This document shows positions 24,155-32,060 of a stretch of DNA of 51,302 nt, one piece after another. Source of the stretch: an uncultured Acetatifactor sp. (lineage in GTDB: Bacteria > Bacillota > Clostridia > Lachnospirales > Lachnospiraceae); the NCBI GenBank assembly GCA_910584435.1, contig CAJUAP010000006.1:15733-67034 (forward strand), written 5' to 3'. The number at the start of each line of letters is the position of its first letter. Positions within the stretch are counted from its first letter, which is position 1. The notes beneath the pieces are model-generated. The model was not told the origin of the DNA and searched no databases. It was given only the letters and a program-made list of their open reading frames with translations. Both the position numbers and the translations under genes were made by a program.

Positions 24155-24964
24155 ATGAAGCAGTCAGGCAGCGGAAAATGGAATAAATATTTTGTGGCGG
24201 GTCTGCTCATGACAGGTTTGGCGGTGCTGCTCGGAATTGTGGGTTTCTTCTGGACGCCGTACAGTACAACGGAAATGTCGGCAGCCGAGAAATTTGCGGC
24301 GCCTTCCCTGCGGCATCTGTTCGGCACGGATAATTTCGGCCGTGATATTTTTTCAAGGGTCATGCAGGGATTGGGCACTACCATTTCCATCAGCAGTCTG
24401 GTAGTGCTGTTTTCCGGAAGTGTGGGTATTCTGCTGGGAGCGGTCACAGGATATTTCGGCGGTTTGTTAGATGAAGTAGTTATGCGGATTACGGATGCGT
24501 TGAACGGTTTTCCGAGCATTCTTTTGACTCTGGTGATTATCAGTGTCCTGGGCAGCGGCAGACAGAATGTGATCATATCTCTGGGACTGGTATTTGTGCC
24601 AAGTTTTATCAGAATTGTGCGCAGTGAATTTATCAGGCTTCGGGATATGGATTATATCAGACGGGCCAGGCTGATGGGAGTGGGGAAACGGCGCATTCTT
24701 TTTGTCCATATGCTGCCCAATATTTTCTCCGTATTCTGGGTATCGGTTATGATTGGTTTTAACAATGCAATTCTGGCGGAGTCAGGCATGAGCTATCTGG
24801 GGATCGGTGTGCAGCCTCCGGACGCCAGCCTTGGCAAAATGCTTTCGGATGCCCAGGGATATCTGCAGTCCGCACCCTGGTATGCGCTGGCGCCGGGGCT
24901 TACCATCGTGTGGGTGGTTCTGGGATTCTCATTGTTCGGCGAGGGAATCCGGCGGAGCCAGTGA
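24155..24964 (+). CDS. ABC importer permease, DppC/OppC type
   Basis: A 269-residue permease subunit, second half of the channel. Hallmarks include HLFGTDNFGRDIFSRVMQGLGTT near residue 50, the membrane span with GAVTGYFGGLLDEVVMRITDALNGFPS, the ATPase-docking loop DYIRRARLMGVGKRRILFVHMLPN, and ESGMSYLGIGVQPPDASLGKMLSDAQ. Start ATG follows AGGAAAGGGAAGAAGCC. It lies 54 bases after the first permease. The tail is short and ends in GIRRSQ, normal for the family. Confidence 0.93.
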   Translation: MKQSGSGKWNKYFVAGLLMTGLAVLLGIVGFFWTPYSTTEMSAAEKFAAPSLRHLFGTDNFGRDIFSRVMQGLGTTISISSLVVLFSGSVGILLGAVTGYFGGLLDEVVMRITDALNGFPSILLTLVIISVLGSGRQNVIISLGLVFVPSFIRIVRSEFIRLRDMDYIRRARLMGVGKRRILFVHMLPNIFSVFWVSVMIGFNNAILAESGMSYLGIGVQPPDASLGKMLSDAQGYLQSAPWYALAPGLTIVWVVLGFSLFGEGIRRSQ

Positions 24965-24990
24965 AGCCGTGGAGATTGCATATGAGCTGA

Positions 24991-25197
24991 AGCAGAGAAA
25001 AAAGCCGGATTGGAATAGGTGAAAAGCAGAGAAAATCAGCCGGGTTGGTATAGATAAAAAGCAGAGAAAATAAGCCGGGTTTGCACAGGTGAAAAGCAGA
25101 GAAAAAAGCCGGATTGGTATAGGTGAAAAGCAGAGAAAATAAGCCGGGTTTGCACAGGTGAAAAGCAGAGAAAAAAGCCGGATTGGTATAGATAAAA
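24991..25197 (+). repeat. Six-unit 34-35-bp tandem repeat between permease and ATPase genes
   Basis: Each unit begins AGCAGAGAAAA and alternates between two versions (AGCCGGATTGGTATAGG and AGCCGGGTTTGCACAGG). Units 3/5 and 4/6 are nearly identical, showing duplication of a two-unit block. It is strongly purine-biased on the plus strand and not coding. Confidence 0.92.
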
Positions 25198-25272
25198 AGC
25201 AGGTATACAGGAAGAAAATGAACCAGGCTGACGGAAATGAAAAACCAGGCTGCAGGAGGGAGGCTGACAGGG

Positions 25273-26826
25273 ATGATTACAATTGAAAATTTGTCTGTGG
25301 CCTTTGATGGTACGGAAGTGGTAAAAAATGTCAGTCTTCAATTGGAGGACGGGGAGATACTGGGGGTTGTGGGGGAATCCGGTTCGGGGAAGAGTGTGAC
25401 GGCACTGACTTTGATGGGGCTTGCACCTGCGGAGGCACAGGTAACCAGCGGGCGGATTCTTTATGATGATGTGGTGCTTCGGGAGGCGGGAAAGCCATGT
25501 GATAAGGCGCTTTATCAAAGGTACCAGGGTGCACGGATGTCCATGGTATTCCAGGAGCCTATGACCAGCCTGAATCCTACCAAACGTGTGGGAGGACAGG
25601 TGGAAGAGGTGCTGAAGCTTCACACAGAGCCGGCAAAAGGGGAGGGAAGGAGCAGAGTTCTGGAAACTTTTGCAGCAGTGGGGCTTCATGATGTGGAAAA
25701 GGTCTATGCCAGTTATCCGCACCAGCTGTCCGGCGGGATGCGGCAGAGGGTAATGATTGCAATGGCGGTGATACTGCATCCCGGCCTTATCGTGGCGGAT
25801 GAGCCCACCACTGCGCTGGATGTCACAATTCAGAACCAAATCATTTCTCTGCTGCAGGAAATTAACCGGAAGCAGAACAATGCTATGCTGTTTATCACCC
25901 ATGATTTGAACCTTGCAAGAAGACTTTGTCAGAAAATAGCAGTGATGAAGGACGGATGTGTGGTGGAATACGGAACAGGGGAAGAGATTTTCGGCAGACC
26001 CCAAGAAGCATATACCAAAGAATTGATAGAAGCAGTGCCTTCTCGGCTGAAAAAACGTCAAACCGTAAAAGCATCATCGGCTTCCGTCCTTCAGGTGCGT
26101 GATTTGTCCGTGTTTTATCAGGAGGGCAGTAATAGTTTGTTTTCACGCAACAAGAAGCAATGCGTGGTATCAGGAGCCGAGTTCGATGTTTATTCCGGGG
26201 AAAGCCTGGGATTAGTGGGAGAAAGCGGCTGCGGAAAAACGTCCCTTTCAAAAGCAATCCTGGGCATGAACAAAGAGATACGGGGGAAGATTATTCATCA
26301 TTCCCTCCGGCCGCAGATGATATTTCAAGATCCTTATAGCAGCCTGAACCCGGCTAAGACCATAGGATGGCTGCTGCAGGAACCCCTTCGGGCAGCCTGT
26401 GCCCTGGACAAATCCATTGCCATGACAAAGGGTGATATGGTGGCGGCAGCCCATGATATGCTGCACCGTGTGGGCATGGGGGAAAAGTATTTTGACAGAA
26501 AACCGTCCCAGCTCAGCGGGGGCCAGCGCCAGCGTGTCAGCATTGCGCAGGCATTGATTACGAATCCCGGATTCATTGTGGCAGATGAACCGGTGTCAGC
26601 ACTGGATGTTACCATTCAGGCGCAGATTATGGAATTGCTTCGTAAGCTCCAGGAAGAAATGCATTTGTCGTACCTTTTTATTTCTCATGATATTAATGTG
26701 GTCTATCAGATGTGTGACAGGATTATGATTATGAAAGAAGGCAGAATCATAGAAATCGGTGAGACGGAGGAAATATTCAATCATCCCAGAGAAGAATATA
26801 CCAGGCTGCTGCTGTGCAATTCCTGA
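25273..26826 (+). CDS. Fused double ABC ATPase of the peptide importer (DppD-DppF type)
   Basis: A 517-residue cytosolic ATPase with two complete nucleotide-binding domains in one chain, replacing the usual separate DppD and DppF. Domain 1: Walker A GESGSGKSVT, Q-loop VFQEPMTSLNP, signature LSGGMRQRV, Walker B IVADEPTTALDVT. Domain 2: GESGCGKTSLS, IFQDPYSSLNP, LSGGQRQRV, IVADEPVSALDVT. All catalytic motifs look intact in both halves. ATG 25273 gives an N-terminus starting directly with the domain (MITIENLSVAFDG); an ATG 12 codons earlier is an alternative, since GGAGGG lies between the two. It energises uptake through the two permeases upstream. It lacks an obvious C-terminal peptide-transport extension (oligo_HPY) after domain 1. 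Confidence 0.92.
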   Translation: MITIENLSVAFDGTEVVKNVSLQLEDGEILGVVGESGSGKSVTALTLMGLAPAEAQVTSGRILYDDVVLREAGKPCDKALYQRYQGARMSMVFQEPMTSLNPTKRVGGQVEEVLKLHTEPAKGEGRSRVLETFAAVGLHDVEKVYASYPHQLSGGMRQRVMIAMAVILHPGLIVADEPTTALDVTIQNQIISLLQEINRKQNNAMLFITHDLNLARRLCQKIAVMKDGCVVEYGTGEEIFGRPQEAYTKELIEAVPSRLKKRQTVKASSASVLQVRDLSVFYQEGSNSLFSRNKKQCVVSGAEFDVYSGESLGLVGESGCGKTSLSKAILGMNKEIRGKIIHHSLRPQMIFQDPYSSLNPAKTIGWLLQEPLRAACALDKSIAMTKGDMVAAAHDMLHRVGMGEKYFDRKPSQLSGGQRQRVSIAQALITNPGFIVADEPVSALDVTIQAQIMELLRKLQEEMHLSYLFISHDINVVYQMCDRIMIMKEGRIIEIGETEEIFNHPREEYTRLLLCNS

Positions 26827-26866
26827 CGGGCTGAAACTCATTTCTTCGCGTTTTGCGTACATTCTC

Positions 26867-26933
26867 GTAACAGTTCAGTGGGCTGGCTGAACTGTTGTTA
26901 CTGTTCACTCCGGTCTCAGTAACGAACTGTTAC
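26867..26933. repeat. 67-bp palindromic element with GTAACAGTTC ends
   Basis: GTAACAGTTC (26867-26876) and GAACTGTTAC (26924-26933) are the same terminal arms as in the 271-bp element. An inner hairpin AACAGTTCA/TGAACTGTT ends at 26896, and it is followed by GTTACTGTTCACTC, which also occurs at 12394-12407. The left flank TTCGCGTTTTGCGTACATTC is shared with the copies at 14808 and 38376. Confidence 0.82.
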
Positions 26934-26961
26934 AGAAAAGTAATTATTGCTGTGGCACATG

Positions 26962-26990
26962 TTGACAAACGAAAAACAGGGTTGTATAAT
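26962..26990 (+). promoter_or_regulatory. Perfect-consensus sigma-A promoter upstream of the Uma2 gene
   Basis: TTGACA, 17 bases, TATAAT: both hexamers and the spacing are exact consensus. The leader to the Uma2 start is about 145 bases and contains a repeated GCAATTTCTGC (27028 and 27043) and a small palindrome TATAC/GTATA. The rest of this 316-base gap is the palindromic repeat. Confidence 0.75.
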
Positions 26991-27142
26991 AAAATCATCA
27001 AGAGTAATCGAAACATATCTATTTACAGTCGGGCAATTTCTGCCGCAGCAATTTCTGCTGCTATACTCGTGTATAAAATAGCAAAATATTATAACGGCAG
27101 GGGGCCGTCCATGGGAACCTCTGTGGATAAAAGGAGGATAAC

Positions 27143-27721
27143 ATGGAAACAGTAAGAAAAGGAGACTTATTTGTTATGCCGGGGACAGAGCAACGTAAAT
27201 ACACCATTACGGATATTGAGGCGTTACCGGAAGGAAAGCGGGCGGAACTGCTTGATGGGGAATTGTATATGATGGCATCACCCGGACGGAGACACCAGGA
27301 TATTGTGATGGATTTATCTTATCTGATAAAAGATCATATTGTGCGTGAAAATGGTGTATGCAGGATTTATCCGGCACCCTTTGGCGTGTATTTGAGCGGG
27401 GATGACAGGAACTATGTAGAGCCGGATATATCCGTTATCTGTGATAAGAGTAAGCTTACGGATAAGGGATGCGTTGGTGCGCCCGACTGGATCATTGAAG
27501 TGGTATCGGATTCCAGCCGTTTGATGGATTATCATAGAAAGTTATTCAAATATCGTACAGCAGGTGTCAGGGAATATTGGATCGCAGACCCTGACCGGCA
27601 GAAGGTAACGGTGTATCATTTTGAGCATGAGAGGGTGGAGGAATATGGTTTTCGTGACAGAGTAAAGTCGGAAATTTATGAAGGATTTGAAATAGATTTT
27701 TCAGAAGTCGGGGTAGAATAG
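27143..27721 (+). CDS. Uma2-family (DUF820) putative PD-(D/E)XK nuclease
   Basis: A 192-residue protein from an ATG seven bases after AAAAGGAGG. The Uma2 fold is clear: TITDIEALPEGKRAELLDGELYMM, SPGRRHQDIV, then the nuclease core with VEPDISVICDK (Asp) and PDWIIEVVSDSS (Glu), and the C-terminal KLFKYRTAGVREYWIADP. The family belongs to the restriction-endonuclease-like superfamily; members are very abundant in cyanobacteria and present in Clostridia, and their cellular task is not established. No toxin, antitoxin or restriction partner is beside it. The active-site pattern looks intact. The exact-consensus promoter upstream suggests strong expression. Confidence 0.88.
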   Translation: METVRKGDLFVMPGTEQRKYTITDIEALPEGKRAELLDGELYMMASPGRRHQDIVMDLSYLIKDHIVRENGVCRIYPAPFGVYLSGDDRNYVEPDISVICDKSKLTDKGCVGAPDWIIEVVSDSSRLMDYHRKLFKYRTAGVREYWIADPDRQKVTVYHFEHERVEEYGFRDRVKSEIYEGFEIDFSEVGVE

Positions 27722-27738
27722 CCGTAAGCAAAAAGGCA

Positions 27739-27781
27739 TGCCCGGAGGAATAAGGTTCCGCTGATAGGATGCCTCCGGGCA
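27739..27781 (-). terminator. Terminator of the minus-strand amidohydrolase gene
   Basis: A 10-bp stem (TGCCCGGAGG / CCTCCGGGCA) is followed on the minus strand by TGCCTTTTTGC, 40-80 bases after the amidohydrolase stop. It may be bidirectional, since the Uma2 gene ends at 27721. Confidence 0.7.
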
Positions 27782-27818
27782 GACAGGGCGTCAAAGTCAT
27801 GCTTCATGCTTATAATGC

Positions 27819-28742
27819 TTAAGTACCGGATGTATCTGCAAAATAAAGCTGTTTTGCATTGTCATAGAAAATCTTCCTCTTATCGGTTTCACCGAGCTTC
27901 GGATTTTCAGCCACAAAATCTATGAAATGCCTGTAGGTATCTCTGGTCATGGCAGAAGGAATGTCACTGCCCCACATAAGCCGGTCTGCACCCACGATGT
28001 CCACGCCGTATTTGACGTATTCCATGGCGGTGGGATAGGGATAGATTTCCGGGCTGCTGTTCAGACACAGGGCTGCAAGGTCAAACCAGACATTGGGCAG
28101 CGCAAGCTTTTCCAGGGAACGCTTTAATAATTCGCCGTCTCCTAATTGAGGCGCCAGCAGGTGGCACACCACAAAATTCATCTCCGGGTAGCGCAGAATG
28201 GCATTCCGAAGGGCATCTATCTGCCAGCAGTTATTGCCGGGTCTTCCAATGTCAATGACGAAAATCAAATGATGTTTCGCCGCATGGGCATATACCTGAT
28301 GCATGATTTCGCCGTCAAGGTCTACAGTGGGATGGTAGCTCATAAGGCCGGAACCGTTGCTGACCTCATATTTTATAATCCTGAAATTTAGCTCTTCAAA
28401 TAAATGTGTTCTGATTCTGTCGGCCTGGACACAGAATGGATCATAGGTTGCTGCGCCGGTGAATCTGTCAGGATATTTCTGCATGGCCTCATAGGTGTAA
28501 AGGTTCTGAAAGCCGAAATAATTTCCCTGTAAAAGGACGGCTTTTTCCACCTCGTGCGAATCCATTACTTTCAAAATTGCCTCCGGTGCGGCATCGTATT
28601 CTCCGATTTCTTCCGGTATCATTTGGATAGACTGCCCTGTAGCGTATACGGCTTTCCCTCCGCCGCAGGCACGCAGTTCCCCCTGGGAGCCGGTACCTGC
28701 AATATATTGTACAACATGTGCATGTGCGTCAATGATTTTCAT
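27819..28742 (-). CDS. Amidohydrolase-2 family metal-dependent hydrolase/decarboxylase
   Basis: A 307-residue TIM-barrel protein that starts with the metal-binding IDAHAHV. Other conserved points are LQGNYFGFQNLY, FTGAATYDPF, HLIFVIDIGRPGNN, NFVVCHLLAPQLGD and WGSDIPSAMTRDTYRHF, the last carrying the late catalytic aspartate. Families of this type hydrolyse or decarboxylate small organic acids; the substrate cannot be read from the sequence. It is cytosolic. Its promoter closely resembles that of the neighbouring winged-helix regulator, so the two are probably controlled together, and the regulator is the likely controller. Start ATG lies 51 bases downstream of the -10 element. Confidence 0.85.
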   Translation of the reverse strand: MKIIDAHAHVVQYIAGTGSQGELRACGGGKAVYATGQSIQMIPEEIGEYDAAPEAILKVMDSHEVEKAVLLQGNYFGFQNLYTYEAMQKYPDRFTGAATYDPFCVQADRIRTHLFEELNFRIIKYEVSNGSGLMSYHPTVDLDGEIMHQVYAHAAKHHLIFVIDIGRPGNNCWQIDALRNAILRYPEMNFVVCHLLAPQLGDGELLKRSLEKLALPNVWFDLAALCLNSSPEIYPYPTAMEYVKYGVDIVGADRLMWGSDIPSAMTRDTYRHFIDFVAENPKLGETDKRKIFYDNAKQLYFADTSGT

Positions 28743-28792
28743 AGCTATGCCTTTCTGTCCGTCCCCGGCAAGTGGTAGTTTATAACAATGCT

Positions 28793-28821
28793 ATGTTACT
28801 ATAAAATGGCAGGAATGTCAA
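28793..28821 (-). promoter_or_regulatory. Promoter/operator of the amidohydrolase gene
   Basis: On the minus strand TTGACA, 17 bases, TAACAT. The 15 bases covering the -10 (plus strand ATGTTACTATAAAAT) recur with one change at 29539-29553. An inverted repeat TAACA-N6-TGTTA overlaps the -10. Confidence 0.55.
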
Positions 28822-29486
28822 TTTGCCTTCGGATTCTCATTTTCATCGTCAGCGTCCCATGTTCCCTGGGTGTAGGTTTCATCCACCATATCGCTGATAC
28901 CTGTCAGCAGCATAATGATACCCTGTACTTTGTGGGGCTGGATAAGGTAAACGCCTTTGTGCTGCTCGTCTTCCACAATGATATCGGCAGCCAGCAGCGG
29001 TTTCATGTGGTGGTAAACCTGTCCTGTAGACCCGAAACCGCATTTTTCTACCAGTGACGCGACTGTTTTAGGTCCGCGGAGTATCTCCAATAACATTGTA
29101 AGACGGTTTGCATTCCCGATACAGGCCAGCACCTTGCCTGCCACACCATTCTCAATGAGAGAAAGCAGATCGTCCGTGAGGACATTATTTCGTATCCAGT
29201 TAGACTGTTGTCCGCCGGAATTGTACACTCCCAGGTAGGTTACACGTCCACTCCCGCCGTTTCTCTCGGTCTTATAGCACAGTTCCTCCATCATTTCGCT
29301 GAGGCGGCTGTCAGGATGCATTCCATGCATAACATGTACTCTCTTTAACTTTTCCGTTGACGGCTTGTCAGGAAGCAGTTCCAGCATCATGGCCCGCAGT
29401 TCGTCAAGCTGCGGGGATACCATATTCTGCAGGTTCTTCATCTGCTCTTTGAGAGCGTCAATCTCTTTCCCATAGTTTCTTTCCAT
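28818..29486 (-). CDS. Winged-helix (ArsR-like) transcriptional regulator
   Basis: A 222-residue protein. ATG 29486 is preferred: AAGGAG lies upstream, and the frame's further extension to 29567 would place the start on top of the -35 hexamer. The N-terminal ~100 residues have a coiled-coil-like start (YGKEIDALKEQMKNLQNMV). Residues ~115-200 form a winged helix: GVAGKVLACIGNANRLTMLLEIL, ASLVEKCGFGSTGQVYHHMKPLLAADIIVE, then the wing HKGVYLIQPHKV. The helix ends with an acidic tail DADDENENPKAN. ArsR-type regulators bind promoter palindromes and release on ligand binding; I see no metal-binding Cys cluster, so a small-molecule ligand is more likely. Shared promoter motifs suggest it controls itself and the amidohydrolase gene downstream. 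Confidence 0.8.
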   Translation of the reverse strand: MERNYGKEIDALKEQMKNLQNMVSPQLDELRAMMLELLPDKPSTEKLKRVHVMHGMHPDSRLSEMMEELCYKTERNGGSGRVTYLGVYNSGGQQSNWIRNNVLTDDLLSLIENGVAGKVLACIGNANRLTMLLEILRGPKTVASLVEKCGFGSTGQVYHHMKPLLAADIIVEDEQHKGVYLIQPHKVQGIIMLLTGISDMVDETYTQGTWDADDENENPKAN

Positions 29487-29538
29487 AATTTGTAATGCTC
29501 CTTTCTTGAAATACGTAATTCCGGAATTATGTAATAAC

Positions 29539-29567
29539 ATATTACTATAAAATTCGGTTAAGGTCAA
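29539..29567 (-). promoter_or_regulatory. Promoter/operator of the winged-helix regulator
   Basis: On the minus strand TTGACC, 17 bases, TAATAT, with the same ATTTTATAG immediately before the -10 as in the amidohydrolase promoter. A perfect inverted repeat GTAATA-TGT-TATTAC (29531-29545) covers the -10 and could be the operator. Confidence 0.55.
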
Positions 29568-29656
29568 TAGTTTTAGGAATAATATTTTTGCGGATTCGGC
29601 TGGTTACTGTTTCCCCATATCTTAAACACAATCTGCCTTACTTCGGGTAAAGTATA

Positions 29657-29685
29657 TTGCATTTTTTACGGGAAAAAATTAAAAT
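29657..29685 (+). promoter_or_regulatory. Putative promoter of the LytTR/GHKL pair
   Basis: TTGCAT and TAAAAT are spaced 17 bases, about 60 bases before the response regulator start. It is divergent from the winged-helix regulator promoter. Confidence 0.5.
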
Positions 29686-29747
29686 GATAGCAGCATGATA
29701 CATTTTCTTATGTACGTTATCGGTTTGGATATCAGGCAGGAGGCGGT

Positions 29748-30452
29748 ATGCTTAGAATAGCAGTATGTGATGATGACGCTTTGGCATTATGCACAGCCAT
29801 GGATTTGCTGCAGCATTACAATAAGGCGGAGGTACAGACAGATGCTTATTCCAGCGGAGAGGCTTTGCTGGCAGCGGGGAAAAAATATGATATTCTTCTG
29901 CTGGACATAGACATGGACGGGCTGGATGGGATTGAAACGGCAAAACGTATTCGCGAGGCGGATAAGGAAGTCAAACTGATTTATGTCACCAACTACAGCG
30001 ACTACACCATTTTTGCTTTTGCAGTGCATGCGTTTGCCTATCTGCTGAAGCCGCTGAAGAAGGAAGAGCTGTTTGCACAGCTGGACGAGGCATTGTGTTA
30101 TGGAATTCCGACAAAAGAACAGGAATTGGAATTTCAGACCAGGGAAGGAATTGTGCGCCTGGTTTCTTCCAGGATTCTGTATTTTGAGTATTGGAACCGC
30201 CAGGTGGTTCTCCATACGGCAGAGCATTTCTGGCATATGAAGAGAAGGATTACGGAAGTGGCACAGGAGATGGAAGTCTTCGGTTTTGCCATGCCGCACA
30301 AGAGTTTTGTGGTGAATTTATATGCGGTTCAAAGAATTCATAATTATGAAATTCTGTTGACGGACGGCAGCAGGATTCCCTTGTCCCAGAAGAAAGCAGT
30401 GAATTTCCGCAGGGCATTGAACGAATATCTTGCAGGGGAGAGGGGGGGATGA
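29748..30452 (+). CDS. LytTR response regulator (AgrA-like)
   Basis: A 234-residue two-domain regulator. The receiver has the acidic pocket CDDD (residues 7-10), phospho-acceptor Asp53 (LLLDIDMDG), Thr81 (YVTNYSDY) and Lys101 (LLKP). The C-terminal ~100 residues are a LytTR DNA-binding domain (ILYFEYWNRQVVLHT, FAMPHKSFVVNLYAVQRI, LLTDGSRIPLSQKKA). It is phosphorylated by the partner kinase encoded next, with which it overlaps by four bases (ATGA), indicating translational coupling. ATG follows AGGAGGCGGT. AgrA-type regulators often control surface, virulence or bacteriocin genes; no target can be read here. Confidence 0.93.
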   Translation: MLRIAVCDDDALALCTAMDLLQHYNKAEVQTDAYSSGEALLAAGKKYDILLLDIDMDGLDGIETAKRIREADKEVKLIYVTNYSDYTIFAFAVHAFAYLLKPLKKEELFAQLDEALCYGIPTKEQELEFQTREGIVRLVSSRILYFEYWNRQVVLHTAEHFWHMKRRITEVAQEMEVFGFAMPHKSFVVNLYAVQRIHNYEILLTDGSRIPLSQKKAVNFRRALNEYLAGERGG

Positions 30453-31777
30453 TATTGGAGCTTATGATATATGGGATACTTCCCTGTCTGGGCAGTGTGT
30501 TTCTGCTGGGTGCCATGTTCTATGGAGCATACAGAATTGCGGATGCAGGAATGCATGGACTGCGGAAGGTGAACATATTTCACTGGAGTGCTGCCGTGAT
30601 ATATGTGATAGCAAGCGTACTGCTTTCCATGCTGGGCAATACATGGGTGAATCTGTGTTCTGTCCTTTGTTTCCCGTTTGTGGCAGGATGGGTGTTCGGA
30701 ACATCCCGGACGTTTCTTGTGCCGGATTTGATTTTAGCCGCGGCTGTTTTCATGACGGATACCGTAGTGACAGTGGGCTATCAGATTCTGTGGATGATGG
30801 GAGTTCTCTATTTAAATTCTCAGGAGCTGGCATATGTTCTGCTGGTCATAGTCAGCCGGATGCTGGAATTTATGGTTATCCTGCTGGTTGCTATGATAGC
30901 GGCGAGGAAGGGGGGCAGACGTATCACCATAAGGCAGGCGGTGTTATCTGTTTTTCTCCCAATGTTTTCTATCTTTAATATGTATTGCACCTTGTATATG
31001 ATGCAGGTATATCTGACGCCGGAAGCCATGGCGCTTACTATGGTAAATCTGGTTATGCTTATCGGCCTGAATATTTATTTCTGTGTGTTGATAGATATTA
31101 TGAGCGAGAACCGCAGACTGGAAAATGAGAGGAATCTCTATCGGCAGCAGGCATTGATGCAGTATCAGTATTATGAAAGGGAAGAGGAGAAATTTGAGGA
31201 ATCCAGAAAAATGATACATGATATCCGCAATCACATACAGGCGATGGAGGCTTTGTACAGCAGCGCAGGGGCGGAAGAAGCGTCACGATATGCAGGCAGT
31301 ATTCATAATATGCTGAATCGTTTTCGGCAAAAGTATTATACATCGGAGCGATTGCTTAATATCATCTTAAATGATAAAGCGGCAGGTATGCAGCGGGCAG
31401 GTATCCGGGAGGATATCAAGGTGGGGGAATTGTCCCTGGATTTTATGAGAGATACGGATGTGACGGCTTTATTTGGGAATCTGCTGGACAATGGGGTGGC
31501 AGCCGCCGCAGAGAGCCGGGATGGCTATATCCGGTTACGGGTGAATATGGTGAGACAGTTTCTTTCCATTGTGATGGAGAACAGCTGTGACAGGGAACCG
31601 GTGAAGGAAGGGGAAGGGTTCCGCTCTCGAAAAAGCGGTCATTGCGGTCTGGGGATTGCAAATATACGGTGGACGGTAGAACAGTATGGAGGCGATGTAC
31701 AGTTTTCATGGAAAGAAGGGGTGTTTGTTACGAAGATAGTGCTGGTGTGTGCTGACCGGGATCCGGATGGATTATGA
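30449..31777 (+). CDS. GHKL sensor histidine kinase (AgrC-like)
   Basis: A 442-residue membrane kinase. The first ~215 residues hold six hydrophobic segments, like the peptide-sensing domain of AgrC. A coiled coil (RRLENERNLYRQQALMQYQYYE) leads to the phospho-acceptor region MIHDIRNHIQAME with His257. The ATPase has an N-box NLLDNGVAAAAE and a G-box GLGIANIRWTVEQYGG. NLLDNG differs from the usual NLLDNA, but the key asparagine is kept. No agrD (peptide) or agrB (protease) lies nearby, so the ligand may be made elsewhere or be non-peptide. The start overlaps the regulator stop. Confidence 0.92.
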   Translation: MILELMIYGILPCLGSVFLLGAMFYGAYRIADAGMHGLRKVNIFHWSAAVIYVIASVLLSMLGNTWVNLCSVLCFPFVAGWVFGTSRTFLVPDLILAAAVFMTDTVVTVGYQILWMMGVLYLNSQELAYVLLVIVSRMLEFMVILLVAMIAARKGGRRITIRQAVLSVFLPMFSIFNMYCTLYMMQVYLTPEAMALTMVNLVMLIGLNIYFCVLIDIMSENRRLENERNLYRQQALMQYQYYEREEEKFEESRKMIHDIRNHIQAMEALYSSAGAEEASRYAGSIHNMLNRFRQKYYTSERLLNIILNDKAAGMQRAGIREDIKVGELSLDFMRDTDVTALFGNLLDNGVAAAAESRDGYIRLRVNMVRQFLSIVMENSCDREPVKEGEGFRSRKSGHCGLGIANIRWTVEQYGGDVQFSWKEGVFVTKIVLVCADRDPDGL

Positions 31778-31804
31778 TGCGTAAGTGAATACTGCTTTAT
31801 GGGG

Positions 31805-32055
31805 ATGATTGTCCTGCCGGAACGGATGAATGGGGATAAAAAAGGAATGGGGATGAGAAAGGAATGGGAATACAAAGAATGGAGATGAGAAGGGAATGGG
31901 AATGAGAAAGGAACGAGAATAAAAAAGAATGGGAATAAAAAGAATGGGGATGAGAAGGGAATGAGAAAGGAACGAGAATAAAAAAGAATGGGGATGAGAA
32001 AGGAATGGGAATACAAAAGAATGGGGATGAAAAAGAAATGGCGATAAGAAAGGAA
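31805..32055 (+). repeat. Purine-rich degenerate tandem repeat before the YhfC gene
   Basis: About 250 bases consist of units like GGAATGGGGATGAGAAA and GGAATGGGAATAAAAAA, almost without pyrimidines other than T. Some longer blocks are exactly repeated, for instance GAGAAAGGAACGAGAATAAA near 31910 and 31965. No protein-like plus-strand frame is present; the low-complexity minus-strand frame is an artefact. This accounts for the 283-base gap. Confidence 0.9.
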
Positions 32056-32060
32056 GGACA

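Noticed and set aside
24991..25197. CRISPR array between permease and ATPase genes
   Set aside because: The 34-35-bp units repeat directly without spacers, so this is a minisatellite.
25036..26061. Long minus-strand reading frame opposite the ABC ATPase gene, with repeated FFLCFSPVQTRLIF
   Set aside because: The repeats are the reverse translation of the intergenic minisatellite, and the rest is antisense to a well-defined ATPase; no ribosome binding site or family match.
26895..27155. 86-residue frame upstream of the Uma2 gene
   Set aside because: It starts inside the palindromic repeat and spans the consensus promoter; no protein-like features.
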